In this document: positions 22,160 to 34,032 of the stretch, piece by piece
How the letters are laid out: the number at the start of each line of letters is the position of its first letter
How positions within the stretch are numbered: position 1 is the stretch's first letter
Source of the DNA: Cepaea nemoralis
Taxonomy: Eukaryota; Mollusca; Gastropoda; Stylommatophora; Helicidae
Direction of reading: 5' to 3'
Assembly (NCBI GenBank): GCA_014155875.1
Contig: JACEFZ010027757.1
Span: 124,001-188,000 of the forward strand
Length of the DNA stretch: 64,000 nt
Position numbers and translations under genes: made by a program
The notes under the pieces: model-generated
The model's input: the letters and a program-made list of their open reading frames with translations, nothing else
Told to the model about the DNA's origin: nothing
Databases searched by the model: none

Positions 22160-22818
22160 TTCTTTCATACTCATCATCGTGTGCCATGCCGATAAGCATG
22201 GGTGGTCATGTTTTGCCATCTCATTCTATCACCAGTGTCGTGGATGAGCTCAGTGTTGTTGTCTCTACCATGCCACGACGCCAAGCCTTCCATGTATTTA
22301 CTTCTCTGCCTTCCTCTTGTTCTCTTCTCCTCGGTCTTGCCAGTTGTCAGTAAGTTCTCCAATTTATTTCTTCTCATAACGTAAAGAAAATTTTTTTGAC
22401 TGTTTACGTCTAGTTTCTCTAACCAGTTTACGATTTTTGTTTCTTGTAGGACTTGGTTATTGGTTTTTTCTGCTTGTCCATGGTATTCATTCTATTTTCC
22501 TAAGAAACCACATTTCCACAGCCATCAAGATGTTTTTCAACTTGTCTGCTCATTGTCCACGCTTCACATCCATACAAAAGTACAGGTTCTATGTAGCACC
22601 TGAACACTCTTTTGCTCATTGCAAATGACATCATTTTATTGGTCAGTGTGTTTCTTGCAAAAGGCTACCTTCGCTATGGCGATTCTTATTTTAATCTCTT
22701 CAAGGCACCTCCCATCAGATGTTACGACTGATCCGAGATAATTGTACCGATTCACTTGTTGAAGAATATTCCCATTTACTTGTATTTTTTCCCCCCCGCA
22801 TATCCTATTACAAGACAT
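22160..22818 (-). pseudogene. LINE H, 3' part
   Basis: Minus-strand translation gives ILQQVNRYNYLGSVVTSDGR (about 22700-22760), then with frameshifts the C-terminus MRRNKLENLLTTGKTEEKRT, RGRQRSKYMEGLASWHG and a final RHGTR at 22174. The catalytic RT core is absent from this copy. Relatives: 36295-36490 (-), 52571-52790 (-), 31790-32035 (+). Confidence 0.8.
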
Positions 22819-22819
22819 A

Positions 22820-23030
22820 GCTGTCTGTCAACACCAGCATTTTACCGCTGTTGTTGATTTCTTGGCAAGATTACGCTCAGTAGTTTGCCACTGCTTTCTG
22901 GGCGGGCGGCTCACATATCCCGTAACAGATGCAGCGAGAACCGCTACCGATTCTCGTGCAGCTGCGTTTGCTCACGTGGATAAACGGGATTAGAGAAAGT
23001 TGCTAACCCCTAGGCCAGGGAGCCAGCTTT
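22820..23030 (-). repeat. SINE1 copy
   Basis: Plus strand: tgtctgtcaacaccagcatt, ttgatttcttggcaagatta, gtttgccactgctttctggg, then the tRNA-like head ending cctaggccagggagccagc. No clear TSD was found by eye. Confidence 0.85.
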
Positions 23031-23044
23031 GTATAATGTTTATA

Positions 23045-23640
23045 CAGCCTTATACAGTATAATGTAAATTTATATAGCCTTGTATATATAAACATACAGA
23101 CACTTGTATAATGCATTGAGGTATTTCCTTCTTCTTTAATGATTGCGAAAAGCTCCACATCTCACATCCATATGTTGCCACAGTAAAGATGCATGTTCTT
23201 AAAAATTGTAGAATAGCTTCTCTCCTGGTGTCAATGATTTCACAATGTGTGATTCTAGAACTCATCTGGTTAGTATAACTTCTTTGCTGGTGTCAATGGT
23301 TTCACAATGTGGGATTCCAGAACTCATCTGGTTAGTATAACTTCTTTGCTGGTGTCAATGATTTCACAATGTGGGATTCCAGAACTCATCTGGTTAGTAT
23401 AACTTCTTTGCTGGTGTCAATGATTTCACTATGTGGGATTCCAGAACTCATCTGGTTAGTACAACTTCTTTGCTGGTGTCAATGGTTTCCCAATGTGGGA
23501 TTCCAGAACTCATCTGGTTAGTATAACTTCTTTGCTGGTGTCAATGATTTCACTATGTGGGATTCCAGAACTCATCTGGTTAGTACAACTTCTTTGCTGG
23601 TGTCAATGATTTCCCAATGTGGGATTCCAGAACTCATTTG
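23045..23640 (-). repeat. LINE fragment with an internal 62-bp tandem array
   Basis: At 23050-23265 the minus strand encodes a LINE piece (CEIIDTRREAILQFLRTCIF, VATYGCEMW). From about 23215 to 23640 a 62-bp segment overlapping its HCEIIDT codons is repeated about seven times (tctttgctggtgtcaatg; gggattccagaactcatctg). Offsets of 62 bp are exact between 23281, 23343 and 23405. Confidence 0.88.
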
Positions 23641-24281
<641 letters not shown>

Positions 24282-24584
24282 ATAAGGGGAAAAAAGGGGG
24301 GGGGGCTGTGGTAAATGGTTAGAGGGGGGGGGGGGCCTGAAAAAACCCTTTGGGGCCCTATTTGCCATGTCCTGATTCAAATTGTTTGCTATTGGTGTCC
24401 CCCTATCAAAGTTGGTAATAAATCAAAAAATTTTATCTAAACTTTTGGTTTTTGCAATTTTAATTTTTTAAATTTTTATCTAAATTTCTTGTACACCCCT
24501 TTGTCAAAATCACTTCACACTTTTCCCCATCATTTTTTAAACATTAAAAATTTTTTTTAAAAAGGTGTTTAAAGGTGAAAGGAT

Positions 24585-24800
24585 CGACTCCATTGCCCCG
24601 GGTTTTATCCCATTTGACTCGGTCTCATTATGCAAGGCGGTCTGTTGAAAGCATCACACAAACTCCGTAGCTCTAGCTGACACTCAGGAGTCTCTGGAAA
24701 ACTGCACTGGTGAGCCACATGACAGAACTTGGCTACAAACCCACGATCTTCAGAGCACGAGGCAGGCATCTTGACCACTTCACCACAGAGTGGAGACTCC
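24585..24800 (-). repeat. SINE2 copy (old)
   Basis: Plus strand: cccgggttttatcccatttg, aactccgtagctctagctga, then the reverse of the tRNA-like head (tgaccacttcaccacagagt, gagactcc). It is diverged relative to 45310-45556, 48495-48738 and 55949-56191. Confidence 0.85.
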
Positions 24801-25009
24801 AAATGTTTTGTGTTTGTTTTTAGTGAGAGCATTATTCCTTATTCAAGCAGGAAGACTCTAGCCATGTAGTCTGGCTGTAATTTTGGCGGGCTCTTTTATT
24901 GTCTGCTTGCGGAAATAGTCTCAGATTGCCGAGTTCAAGCTAATTCCTTACAGTGCATCTTTGTATGTTAGGTCAGAAGCCTTTTGCTCACAGATTGTAG
25001 TGCACGTAG

Positions 25010-25800
25010 AAATGTAAAGGCTAGGTGGTTGGGCTCCAGGGAACTACTGTCAAGGCCATGGGGTGTACATGGAAATGAGAGGATTGGTTGGTTTACCTCA
25101 AGAGAACTACTGTCAAGGCCATGGGGTGTACATGGAAATGAGAGGATTGGTTGGCTTACCTCAAGAGAACTACTGTCAAGGCCATGGGGTGTACATGGAA
25201 TCAGAGGATTGGTCGACTGACCTCTGGGGAACTGATGTCCAGGCATGGGGTGTACATGGAAATGAGAGGATTGGTTGGCTTACCTCAAGAGAACTACTGT
25301 CAAGGCCATGGGTGTACATGGAATCAGAGGATGGTTGACTGACCTCTGGGGAACTGATGTCCAGGCATGGGGTGTACATGGAAATGAGAGGATTGGTTGG
25401 CTTACCTCAAGAGAACTACTGTCAAGGCCATGGGGTGTACATGGAATCAGAGGATTGGTTGACTGACCTCTGGGGAACTGATGTCCAGGCATGGGGTGTA
25501 CATGGAAATGAGAGGATTGGTTGGCTTACCTCAAGAGAACTACTGTCAAGGCCATGGGGTGTAAATCAAAATGAGAGACATGACTGGCCGACCTCCAGGA
25601 AACTGTTAAGGTCATGGGGGTGTACATGGAAATGAGAGGGTTTGTTGGCCGACCTCCATGGAACTTCTGTCAAGGCCATGAGATATCAATGGAAATGAGA
25701 GACCTGATTGGCTGATTCAAAGGAACTACTGTCAAGGCCATGGGGTGTACATGGAAGCGAGACCTGATTGGCTGACCTCCAGGGAACTACTGTTCAGACC
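25010..25800. repeat. 63-bp minisatellite with a higher-order dimer
   Basis: Units of about 63 bp with ctactgtcaaggccatgggg and gtgtacatggaaatgagagg. Between about 25150 and 25560 two unit types alternate (aactactgtcaagg versus aactgatgtccagg), giving a roughly 123-bp dimer repeated three times: ggaatcagagg recurs near 25198, 25320 and 25444. Flanking units are diverged monomers. Confidence 0.92.
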
Positions 25801-25869
25801 ATATTGATGTATATAAAAATGAAAGGGCTGGCTAATTGTTTGTTCTCTGGAAACTACTTTCCAGCAGGC

Positions 25870-26140
25870 ATATACTGTTTTAACTAAGAGGTGAAATGAC
25901 CATTGGGTATATCATCAGACAATATTATATTGTTGTAGTCCAGTAGTGAAATGACCAATGAGTAGATGACCAGCCAATATTATAGTTTTAAATGGTGAAA
26001 TGACCATTCAATATATCATCAGGCAATAATATACTGTTTTAACTAAGTGGTGAAATGACCACTGGGTATATCATCAGACAATATTATATTGTTGTAGTCG
26101 AGTGGTGAAATAACCAATGAGCAGATGACTAGACAATATT
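25870..26140. repeat. Tandem repeat, 54-60-bp unit with a 161-bp higher-order copy
   Basis: The motif gtgaaatgaccattgggtat and variants recur four to five times. The block from aactaagaggtgaaatgacc (25879) recurs at about 26040 as aactaagtggtgaaatgacc. Confidence 0.8.
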
Positions 26141-26209
26141 ATACAGACATAAAACAAGCTAACAACATCTGGTGCTGCACACTTTGGTATAAAATGATTC
26201 ACAACTTAT

Positions 26210-26665
26210 GGTTTATGAATTAAGTTGAGTTAAAAACCAACATCACAGCACCCAGGATATTCCCATACGTGCTACATCTCCATCTTCAACAATGAGTGAA
26301 GAATCCCAACACTAAAGGTACCAACTGCAATCTGATTATGTGTCTGTCTGGCCTCTCCTTGAAGAACCGAGTGTTGGCCAGATAATTTGGTCACTCCCTG
26401 CAGCATCATTCAGTCCAGACAATGATGGTGTATCTGTTCTTCTACACTATACACACAATCTTAATGGGCCCTGGCCACGTCTGCCTTGTTGTGTACCAAT
26501 ATCCCAGCCAACATGCTGACCCAGACAATGTGTTCGTCTGCTGGTTTCCCAACACACTAGACTGCCCTGAGGAAAAGATCCAATAGATACTCCTTATCTT
26601 TGATTGATTAATTGAAGAATCCCATCCTGCACAAAGCATGCCTGTCATCACCCTTCTCAGCATGC
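26210..26665 (-). pseudogene. LINE C-related 3' end with an (AACTC)n-type tail
   Basis: Minus-strand translation aligns with the LINE C RNase H region (MLRRVMTGMLCAGWDSS, WIFSSGQSSVLGNQQTN) and the final ECP..CCDV region near 26240-26290. The tail is short (gttgagtt). Related 3' ends at 29287-29560 and 33765-34010 also end in AACTC repeats, unlike the AATC tail of LINE C. Confidence 0.75.
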
Positions 26666-27227
26666 ATATGCTGCTTGTTCTCCAGAGAATGGAACATCTC
26701 AGTATGGTTTATACGCAGCAACTACAGAACCAAGTGGGAACTAGAGCATCCAGGCCATCAGAAAGATGATACATATAACCAACTCCATAGAAGTGAACAA
26801 ACTTCAGACTCAGCACAGAGTATAACAGACCTTTTCTTCATCTGTGTTCATCCAGAATATTGTTTTGGATGTAATTGTGTTGTGTCTGTTTACAGCAGAG
26901 CTGCGATATTTAACCTTTCTGCCAAAACAACCAACTTCTTCAGGCATTTATTGACTTGGTTACCTTCCCGGATATAACAGATTGAGGGACCACCTGTTCA
27001 ACAAGCTAAAGACATGAAACACTGATGAATCTAATTGTGAAATTGGTAAAATAATAGCTAAACATTTGCTGCAAGTGTCCGTCGTCTTATCCAAAACAGA
27101 GACAATTATTTTGACACACATTGGTTCCATATAGTTAGTTAGTTCGTCAGTTAGTCGACGGATCAACATCACGGCACACGGGTGCAACCCATAAGTGCTC
27201 CTTTCTCCTCCTAACTCAAACCTGAGT
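26666..27227. other. No recognised feature
   Basis: 26666-26850 may still be decayed LINE (cagtatggtttatacgcagc). The rest to 27227 shows no repeat family, exon or motif I can name. Confidence 0.4.
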
Positions 27228-27481
27228 CACTTTGGGTAGATTTTTAACTCAAAATTTTGCCCGGGCAGCGCCATTAGGCTACTCCTTTTCGATTTCCAAC
27301 CACCAAGGGATTTTTTACGTGCGCAACAATACACACGGGCGTCCGATCTCACTACCCAGAGACCAGGGGAAATTTATTACTAGAGGTTCATGAGAAAAAA
27401 ATCCCGGCATCGCCGGGGCTTGAACCCGGGACCTCCAGCACTCGAGGTGGACACCATACCTCAAGACCACGCAGCCCCCTA
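27228..27481 (-). repeat. SINE3 copy
   Basis: Minus-strand head: gggggctgcgtggtcttgag (A-box-like) and ccgggttcaagccccgg (B-box-like). The body matches 19198-19458 (attttgcccgggcagcgcca). Confidence 0.87.
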
Positions 27482-29286
27482 GTAACATATAGTAGTTTCA
27501 TATAGTAACAAACTCTATGATGGTGTTAACAACTGCAAGTTGACGGCTGCTTTAAATATATTCATGTTGACGTCAGAGGATTTAAGGAGAAGATAAACCA
27601 ATTTATTTTTAATTATCTGCATTTATCAGCTGAAAAACAGCAAATAAACATTCCCCCCCCCCCCCCAAATAAATGCACAATGGAAAGAAAACATCAACAA
27701 GGACATACATATAGCAAATAATACCAATACAAGATATCACTGACATAAAACATTAAAAAATATCAACAAAAGTGTTTACTCATACATGCACAGTACTGCT
27801 ATCTGTCTATGTAGTTTCTGTCTATACGCTGACTGTATAAGTGACGACCATGCAGTGGATAGGGACACAACTTATCTATTGAGCAAAATACAATAGGAAC
27901 ATAAAAAATACAAATAGTGCATATGATCAACATATATCAAGAAAATAATGCTCGGCCATATCTTTGTCAAGATGAATGAATATTGATACATTTTCTTCAA
28001 GTCTATGAAGTATATTTTCAGTTTTGTTGCTTCCATATGTATATAATAATTTTCACTGTTTTCTCTACATATACCTGGCATGGTAACACTCCCCTAGTGA
28101 TTAGTGAGCTTGAATACTGAGTTGGAGTCCCAATATAAGAGGAACATTTCCTGCCAGTAGTGGGGTACTAGCACCACTCCAGCCTCCAAACACGGCACCA
28201 GAGATGTCTGACTGGTCAAGCGGGAGAATGAACAGGCTGATAGACAGGCAGGGAATGGACTTCTCAGTGGTAGATTACCAAGGAACTAGTAAAAATCAGT
28301 TTAGTGTACTAGAAATAACATGTGTATAGACTAAGCTTGAGGTCAAAATGAATGAACACAAAAGAAAAAATTTTTTTTTTAAATCAGCAAACAGTAGAGT
28401 ATATTCTAGAAGTAAAATTAGCAGCTTCCACATTTTTAGGAAGGTTGCTGCCCACTTTTTTCCCAGACCATAGTCTAGCTCATCCACGCATACACACACC
28501 CCTCTTGGTATCAAGACTACTGTGAAGTCAATACCTCATCATATGCTGGACCTGATCATAGTCTTCAAGAGGGTATCAGTACCTCACAAATTGTAGAACT
28601 AACCAAAACAACTCTCAACAATGTAGCAATAGTATTAGCAAACACAAATAAATTATTCATTTTCTATGGCTCTGCCCTCAAAGTGCTTCATTTTCAATAC
28701 AAAAAGCCACGCACAAAAAAACAAACAAACTAAAAACACACCCATCACAGCATTTTTGAATTGCCAGGATGCATAAGGGAAATTTTGGCCGGCATCCTAC
28801 AGGGAGATAGGCCAGCACCCCAGAGGGAAATTTTGAGGGATGAACAATAAAGACAGCTAGCCCCTGCTGTTGTTGACTGTGCTTTATTTTCTTCTACTTA
28901 TTTAAACACAAAAGTCACAAACAATATGTTGCACGATTTAATGCCAGGCATATTTTGCTGCATACTGCAGTTATACATCATATGAAGAGAATAATTCAAT
29001 AATACCTTAGTTGACACAATTACCACACATAATCACAGATAATGTTAGAATTTAGAGCATCTGTTATCCCCATGGTAATGTGATTAAAGAGAACTGGGGA
29101 ACGGGGTCACTCGGAAAGCCAGTTTTCTTTAGTAAACTCGAACCAAATGTAAAAAAGGTATAGGACATATTACACAATGGTTGAGATACAATGGGAAGAG
29201 TTGGACCTGCAAGAGTTAAACTGAAATCTCCAGACTTGAGAGCCACAGGTTCTAACTATGCAATCAGGCAACTCTTCTATTTAACA
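27482..29286. other. No gene identified
   Basis: AT-rich sequence with a poly-C run (27653-27666) and no convincing exon. A 57-codon minus-strand frame at 28097-28270 (ending QLSIQAH, stop) lacks a good splice acceptor and is not called. 28340-28380 has A/T homopolymers. Confidence 0.5.
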
Positions 29287-29560
29287 GTTGAGTTGAGCTA
29301 AGAACTTACATCACTGTACTCAGGACATTTCCAAACACACTCAGTCCTCTCATTCAACAACCAGCAAAGAGCCACACTACTAATCGTTCCCACCGCTATC
29401 TGATTGCAAGTTCTCCTGGTCTTCCCTCTCATTTTTGAGATTCTACCAGAACCCCTGCCAATCCCCAGCAATCTCATCCTTTCTGTTCTTAATCTGTTCT
29501 CCACCTGGTCCCATAGGTGCATGACTACCTCTCCCTTGTCCTTAGGTAACCTCTATTTAA
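29287..29560 (-). pseudogene. LINE C-related 3' end
   Basis: Minus strand: GSGRISKMRGKTRRTCNQIA, VGTISSVALCWLL and a final ECV.KCPEYSDV, matching the last part of LINE C ORF2 (RTYKQIATGTISVGTLRWLL). The tail on the plus strand reads gttgagttgag. Confidence 0.8.
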
Positions 29561-30307
29561 CATCATCATCAATACATAGCAAATCCTTTGCAGAAATTTG
29601 CCTTCATCACAACATGCCAGAAAGGTTCTCATTTCTACGCCAGCTCTTTTGCCTCATGCTTTTACATGCACAGGGTCACTAAGTCTTTTGACCCTTGCCT
29701 CTACTTCCAGGAACCATGCTTTTCAAAACTGTTCTTACTAAAACACTGCAGTGTTCAATATGGCCAAACTATTTACGATTCCGAAGCTGTATATAAGCCA
29801 GTTTTCTTCTTCAATGTTCAAATCTGGTAAAATTTCAGTTTATCTCTTAGTAGTTACAGAAATTAATTGTAACATTTAAGTTCAAAAGTCTTGACTTTCT
29901 TCTTGAGTGATTGTGAATACTTGATGATTCACGTCCATGTCTCTACATCACAAGTATTTTAATATCACAACCCAACAGACCAACATAAATGCAGTAATAC
30001 AAAATCACAGCGAAACAAATTTAAATCATCACAATTGAAAAAACAGAAAAATCAAAGAGTGATAGCATTACTGCTTACATTAAACAATATAATCAAACAA
30101 TGGTACAAGTGGTAAAGTATTACAGATGGAACTTATCACCAAAATGGTCAAACAACAGTGCGGTCTTATGATAAAATTGTTTCATAAGAAATGGCAAATC
30201 ATGCAATGTAACTATATATTAATACAGTGAGTCAAATCACTGTCAGATGCCTGTAAGATAGTGTGCCTTTATCTCCCAGGCCAACCATTATTTCCTCATA
30301 CTGACAT
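29561..30307. other. No recognised feature
   Basis: AT-rich, with no shared repeat or coding motif. 29870-29950 (taagttcaaaagtcttgact) weakly resembles LINE C-terminal 3' sequence near 22140. Confidence 0.4.
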
Positions 30308-30990
30308 ATACGAGCGGAAGTCAATAAGTAAGTCACAAATGGCTGTAGAAAAATAACTAAATATGATAACAACTGTGGTTTATTTTTATACATACATTGT
30401 CCCTTTATTTCTCAACATAATTTCCACCAATACTGATGCACTTATCCCATTGTTTTATGTCCTCCCAAACCAGCTGCATAGAACTGTGTGCTGTTTTGTA
30501 CACCACGTATTCACTTCACATTCAACTTCGGCGTCATTCGTGGAATGTCTCCTGCCAAGGTGGGTTTTCAGTGGACCAAAAAGGTGGAAATCGCTAGGGG
30601 CTAAGTCTACAGAGTCTATCGTTACTTCGCCTGTCACCTCTAATCATCTCCACCCGCTGCACGGATGCTTCTGTCGCAATCTCAACAGGACGATCAGATC
30701 GGATTTCATCAACAATTTTAGAGCGTCCTTGAGAGAATTTTCTACCCAGCTATGCACCGCTTTAAGAGGACAAACATTTGTCAGCATAAACAGGAAGCAT
30801 TTCCCTTATGAATGGTCCTTTGCCATTTTGTTCATGCGCTGCGCATGCGCATGAGACACCTAACGCCACCTTGACGAACGGGAATATAAAGTTCGATGTT
30901 GCTGTCACCTAATAACACCTGTAGAAAACACCAACTACATTTACCTGCCATCCCACAGAACTGTGTGACTTACTTATTGACTCGCCCTCA
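30308..30990 (-). mobile_element. Mariner deletion derivative with matching TIRs
   Basis: The end sequence gtcaataagtaagtcaca at 30323 is exactly the reverse complement of tgtgacttacttattgac near 30963. The minus strand encodes the C-terminal part of a mariner transposase (LAPSDFHLFGPLKTHLGRRH, NDAEVE), including the SDFHLF catalytic-region motif, then the end RWDKCISIGGNYVEK-like before the left TIR. The N-terminal part is missing or replaced by sequence I do not recognise (30640-30900). Confidence 0.85.
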
Positions 30991-31263
30991 CATAAACATC
31001 TCTTTCTTAGCATTAAGTCTACCTAATATCCCACATAACCACATCCCACGATGAATTTTCTCAAATACAGCTGTTGCCTGAATATGAAGCTGCTCACAGC
31101 ATAGACAAGGATGATTCCAAGATCCTGCCAACCAGCTCGCAACAGAGCCAATCAGCATCCACAACCTTTGACCTCTGCCAGCAAGAGACTGAGTACTCAT
31201 GAGTTTGTCCTTAGTGTAGTCATGTTGATTCTTCATGATTAAATCATACATGAAGTAAGGCAT
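30991..31263 (-). other. Unassigned open frame, possible exon or pseudogene
   Basis: A 91-codon minus-strand frame (MPYFMYDLIMKNQHDYTKDK, then SLAGRGQRLWMLIGSVASWL) would continue hydrophobically after a one-base shift near 31120 (GIILVYAVSSFIFRQQ). That pattern resembles a decayed membrane-protein segment. A pyrimidine-rich stretch and AG precede it at about 31300, but neighbouring 31310-31500 looks like a degenerate SINE5, so the case is weak. Confidence 0.2.
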
Positions 31264-31309
31264 ATTGGGAGATATGGTGTCAGGCTGATGCTTTCAGTGA
31301 CAGAACAGC

Positions 31310-31500
31310 ACACAAACAGGAGGGGAGCAGGTATGATCAGTAACAGCTGGCAACATTTACTTTCATAGATTTTCAGATACTCATTCTGTGAGGCTGGGCT
31401 GACCCCAGATGTGTACCCGATAAAACAAAACCAAACTTCCTCCACTACCTGGAGTTGACTAGAGACCACTGTGCCAGTAGGAGAGTGCATTCACCACAGC
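31310..31500 (-). repeat. Degenerate SINE5-like copy
   Basis: Minus strand carries ggggtcagcccagcctcaca and tgaaagtaaatg, resembling the SINE5 body, with a possible head (tactggcacagtggtct) near 31460. Confidence 0.4.
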
Positions 31501-31584
31501 TTAAAATACACAAAGCAAGTATGACATCATTAAATAATTAAAACAATGGATTGGATTTCAGAAATATAAATAATTTTACACAAC

Positions 31585-31585
<1 letters not shown>

Positions 31586-31639
<54 letters not shown>

Positions 31640-31660
31640 ACCACACACACACACAGACAC

Positions 31661-31741
<81 letters not shown>
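31586..31741. repeat. Poly-C (54 bp) followed by (AC)n and (GA)n
   Basis: Pure C at 31586-31639, CA repeats to about 31660, then GA repeats to 31741. Confidence 0.96.
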
Positions 31742-31744
<3 letters not shown>

Positions 31745-31789
31745 CACATACCATGGACAGACAGAAAAACCAATAAGCAAGTCCTACAA

Positions 31790-32035
31790 GAGTCAGATGA
31801 GAAAATAAGACAAAGACAGTTAACACTGTTTGGACACGTTATGTGAAGAAATAAATTGAAGAACTTGGTGACAACTGGCAAGATTGGGGGGAAAAGAACA
31901 AAGAATGGCAGAGAATTAAATATCTGGATGACTTGGCCACATGGCATTGTCGAGACAAGAACACCAAAACTCTAGTGATCGTGTGAGATGGTGAAACATG
32001 ACCATCCACGCTTATCAGCATGGCACATAATAATC
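31790..32035 (+). pseudogene. LINE H C-terminus and 3' end
   Basis: Translates as FGHVM, stop, RNKLKNLVTTGKIGGKRTKN with a later RHGT-equivalent region (cttatcagcatggcacataa). Same family as 22160-22818. Confidence 0.75.
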
Positions 32036-32296
32036 ATGACCACAATTATGAGAAGATATCCTGGCATCTTGAGTCAATGATAATCCACTTTTCCTTAGTG
32101 AAATCATACCCATATGTAGGCAGCAATATAGACAAAATTTAGGTGAGTGGGTGTGTATATGTGGGGAAAAGGGGGAGGGGGGGGGGGGGGGGTGTATTGA
32201 TATTAAAATGAGTAAAAAGGGAAAGAGGAGCTTAATATCACTAGGATATTTGTGGAAGAAAAAAGAAATTAAATCTAGTACCAAACTTAGGGTCTA

Positions 32297-32640
32297 AAAG
32301 GTGTGGACTGTGCTTGGCCCTGCGGGCAATATGGTTTGGGTTGGCTAGCCTCTCTCAGGTGGGGGTGAAAGAAAAAATGTGTTGTCTGCCGATGACCCGA
32401 AAAGTAAGACTACACATGTCAACCTCACCTCCTCCTGGTGTAGACTGGAAAACAATGACTGCGAAGTCTTGGGCCAAAGGAGCTCTAGCTCGCTAGGGAA
32501 ATGGACTCCCCTTGGTCAAATTTTCCCGTCCTAAACCTGCGACTGACCTAGCAAGCTGACAGGGGATTTTTTCTACTGCTCAAAGAAAAAGAATGAAGCA
32601 TAATCGGACTGACCAAGCTTAGAAGACCTCGAGCTATGCA
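32297..32640 (+). mobile_element. Solo 5' end of the LINE B family
   Basis: Homologous to 61155-61500, the 5' end of the LINE B copy there: gtgtggactgtgcttggccc, ggctagcctctctcaggtgg, cctaaacctgcgactgacct. No EN or RT coding follows. The GC-rich 32640-32840 is not matched elsewhere in the window. Confidence 0.75.
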
Positions 32641-32839
32641 ATACTCTTTGTATCTCAGTGACTTTGTTTGGTAGAGACCAGGAGGGTACTTTGTTAACCC
32701 TCTACCGGGCAAAACGTCTGGGAACGTTTCTACCCCGGAACGGGCAATCTATCAGAAAGCGCCCGCGACTATTTTGCATTGTAAAAACACGATCTCTCGG
32801 CTTTCCGAGACTTCCGATTGTCTACTTTCGGTTTCGCCG

Positions 32840-32915
32840 ATAGCTTCGTAAATGGAATTTGAACACTCGACCACCAGGCTTGTGTGCTAGCCACTGCCCT
32901 ACTGTGGTTCCCACA
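32840..32915 (-). repeat. SINE5-like tRNA head
   Basis: Minus strand reads cagtggctagcacacaagcc (A-box and D-arm-like) and gtcgagtgttcaaattcc (B-box-like). Only the head is recognisable. Confidence 0.5.
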
Positions 32916-33217
32916 CCACTGACAGCCGTGAATAAGTATTGGAAATGGGACAAAGCAATAAAGGACAGGACATGAGAACAGCTAAACAGTTACTCAGAGG
33001 CACAACACAGAAGAAGTACCAACTGAAAAGGTAGGCAAAAGAAATGACCAGCGGAACCCTCTTGATAATATATGCCTCAATCAAAAAGGAAACCATCATC
33101 ACTTAGGTTCAGGAGAAAATAAAATCATATTAATGTCCACTGTCCTATTTCACATAACAAATATTACGATAAGCCAATAGCCATTTATATATTATCAATC
33201 CCTAACACATGTTAATG

Positions 33218-33390
33218 TGGAGGTCAGCATGGCTGAATGGATAAGAAGCGTATGCTCTTAAACTTCCGGTGTGCTGATGCTGAGGTAGCGAGTTCTACCT
33301 CAACACTGGCCAGATGGACCAAAATGTTGACTTCTTGTCCTTGACTTGGGGACGTAAATTATAAGTACCTCAGAAGTTGGTGTGGGTTAA
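33218..33390 (+). repeat. SINE4 copy
   Basis: Head gaggtcagcatggctgaatg and gctcttaaacttccgg with a weak B box (cgagttctacctc), then the body ttgtccttgacttggggacg and aagtacctcagaagt, matching the minus-strand copies at 1-168, 46030-46215 and 56820-57000. Confidence 0.83.
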
Positions 33391-33764
33391 TGGTAATAGG
33401 GAAAGCTTATCACTAGTAGTAGTAGTACGTGTATGGATTATGCTTGAGATCAAAGCAAGTGAAGCGCACACACACACATAATAATAAATGACATAAATTG
33501 TAATGATGTGATCCATTTGCCTTAAAAATAATTTTTTTCATAGAAAAATATTTAAAAAATGATAAACAGAATTGTTCTTCCAACACTTTGTTATCAATGT
33601 CAAACTTGGTCCGTATCAACATCCCAAAATAGAAAATTGTCACATCTGAGACGGAATGTTTGAGAAAGACTGCTGCGGTTTCCAGAAGAGACAGAATGCA
33701 AAATGAGGACAGCATAAATATGATAAACATACATGAACAAAATTATTAACTGGCAACAAATAGT

Positions 33765-34010
33765 TGAGTTGAGTTGAGTAAGAATTGACATCACAGCACT
33801 TGGGGCATTCCCATATGTTCTCCATCCTCATCTTCAACAGCCAGCGAAGAGTCTCAATTACTAATAGGTACCAACTGCAGTCTGATTATGTGCCAGTCTG
33901 GCCTTTCCTTTGAAGTAGACAGTGTTGGCCAGATTTTCTGGTCACTCCAAGCTGACCCATTCTCTCCAGGTCATGATGATCGATCTGTTCCACCAGACTA
34001 TACACTTTAT
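33765..34010 (-). pseudogene. LINE C-related 3' end with (AACTC)n tail
   Basis: Minus-strand pieces EQIDHHDLERMGQLGVTRKS and WECPKCCDV match the last 80 residues of LINE C ORF2. The plus strand begins with GAGTT repeats (33763-33780), which are the tail. Confidence 0.8.
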
Positions 34011-34032
34011 CACAAAGGCAACAAATAAAGTA

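Noticed and set aside
28097..28270. Terminal exon on the minus strand (frame ending QLSIQAH, stop)
   Set aside because: 57 codons only, poor acceptor, no upstream partner and no recognised family.
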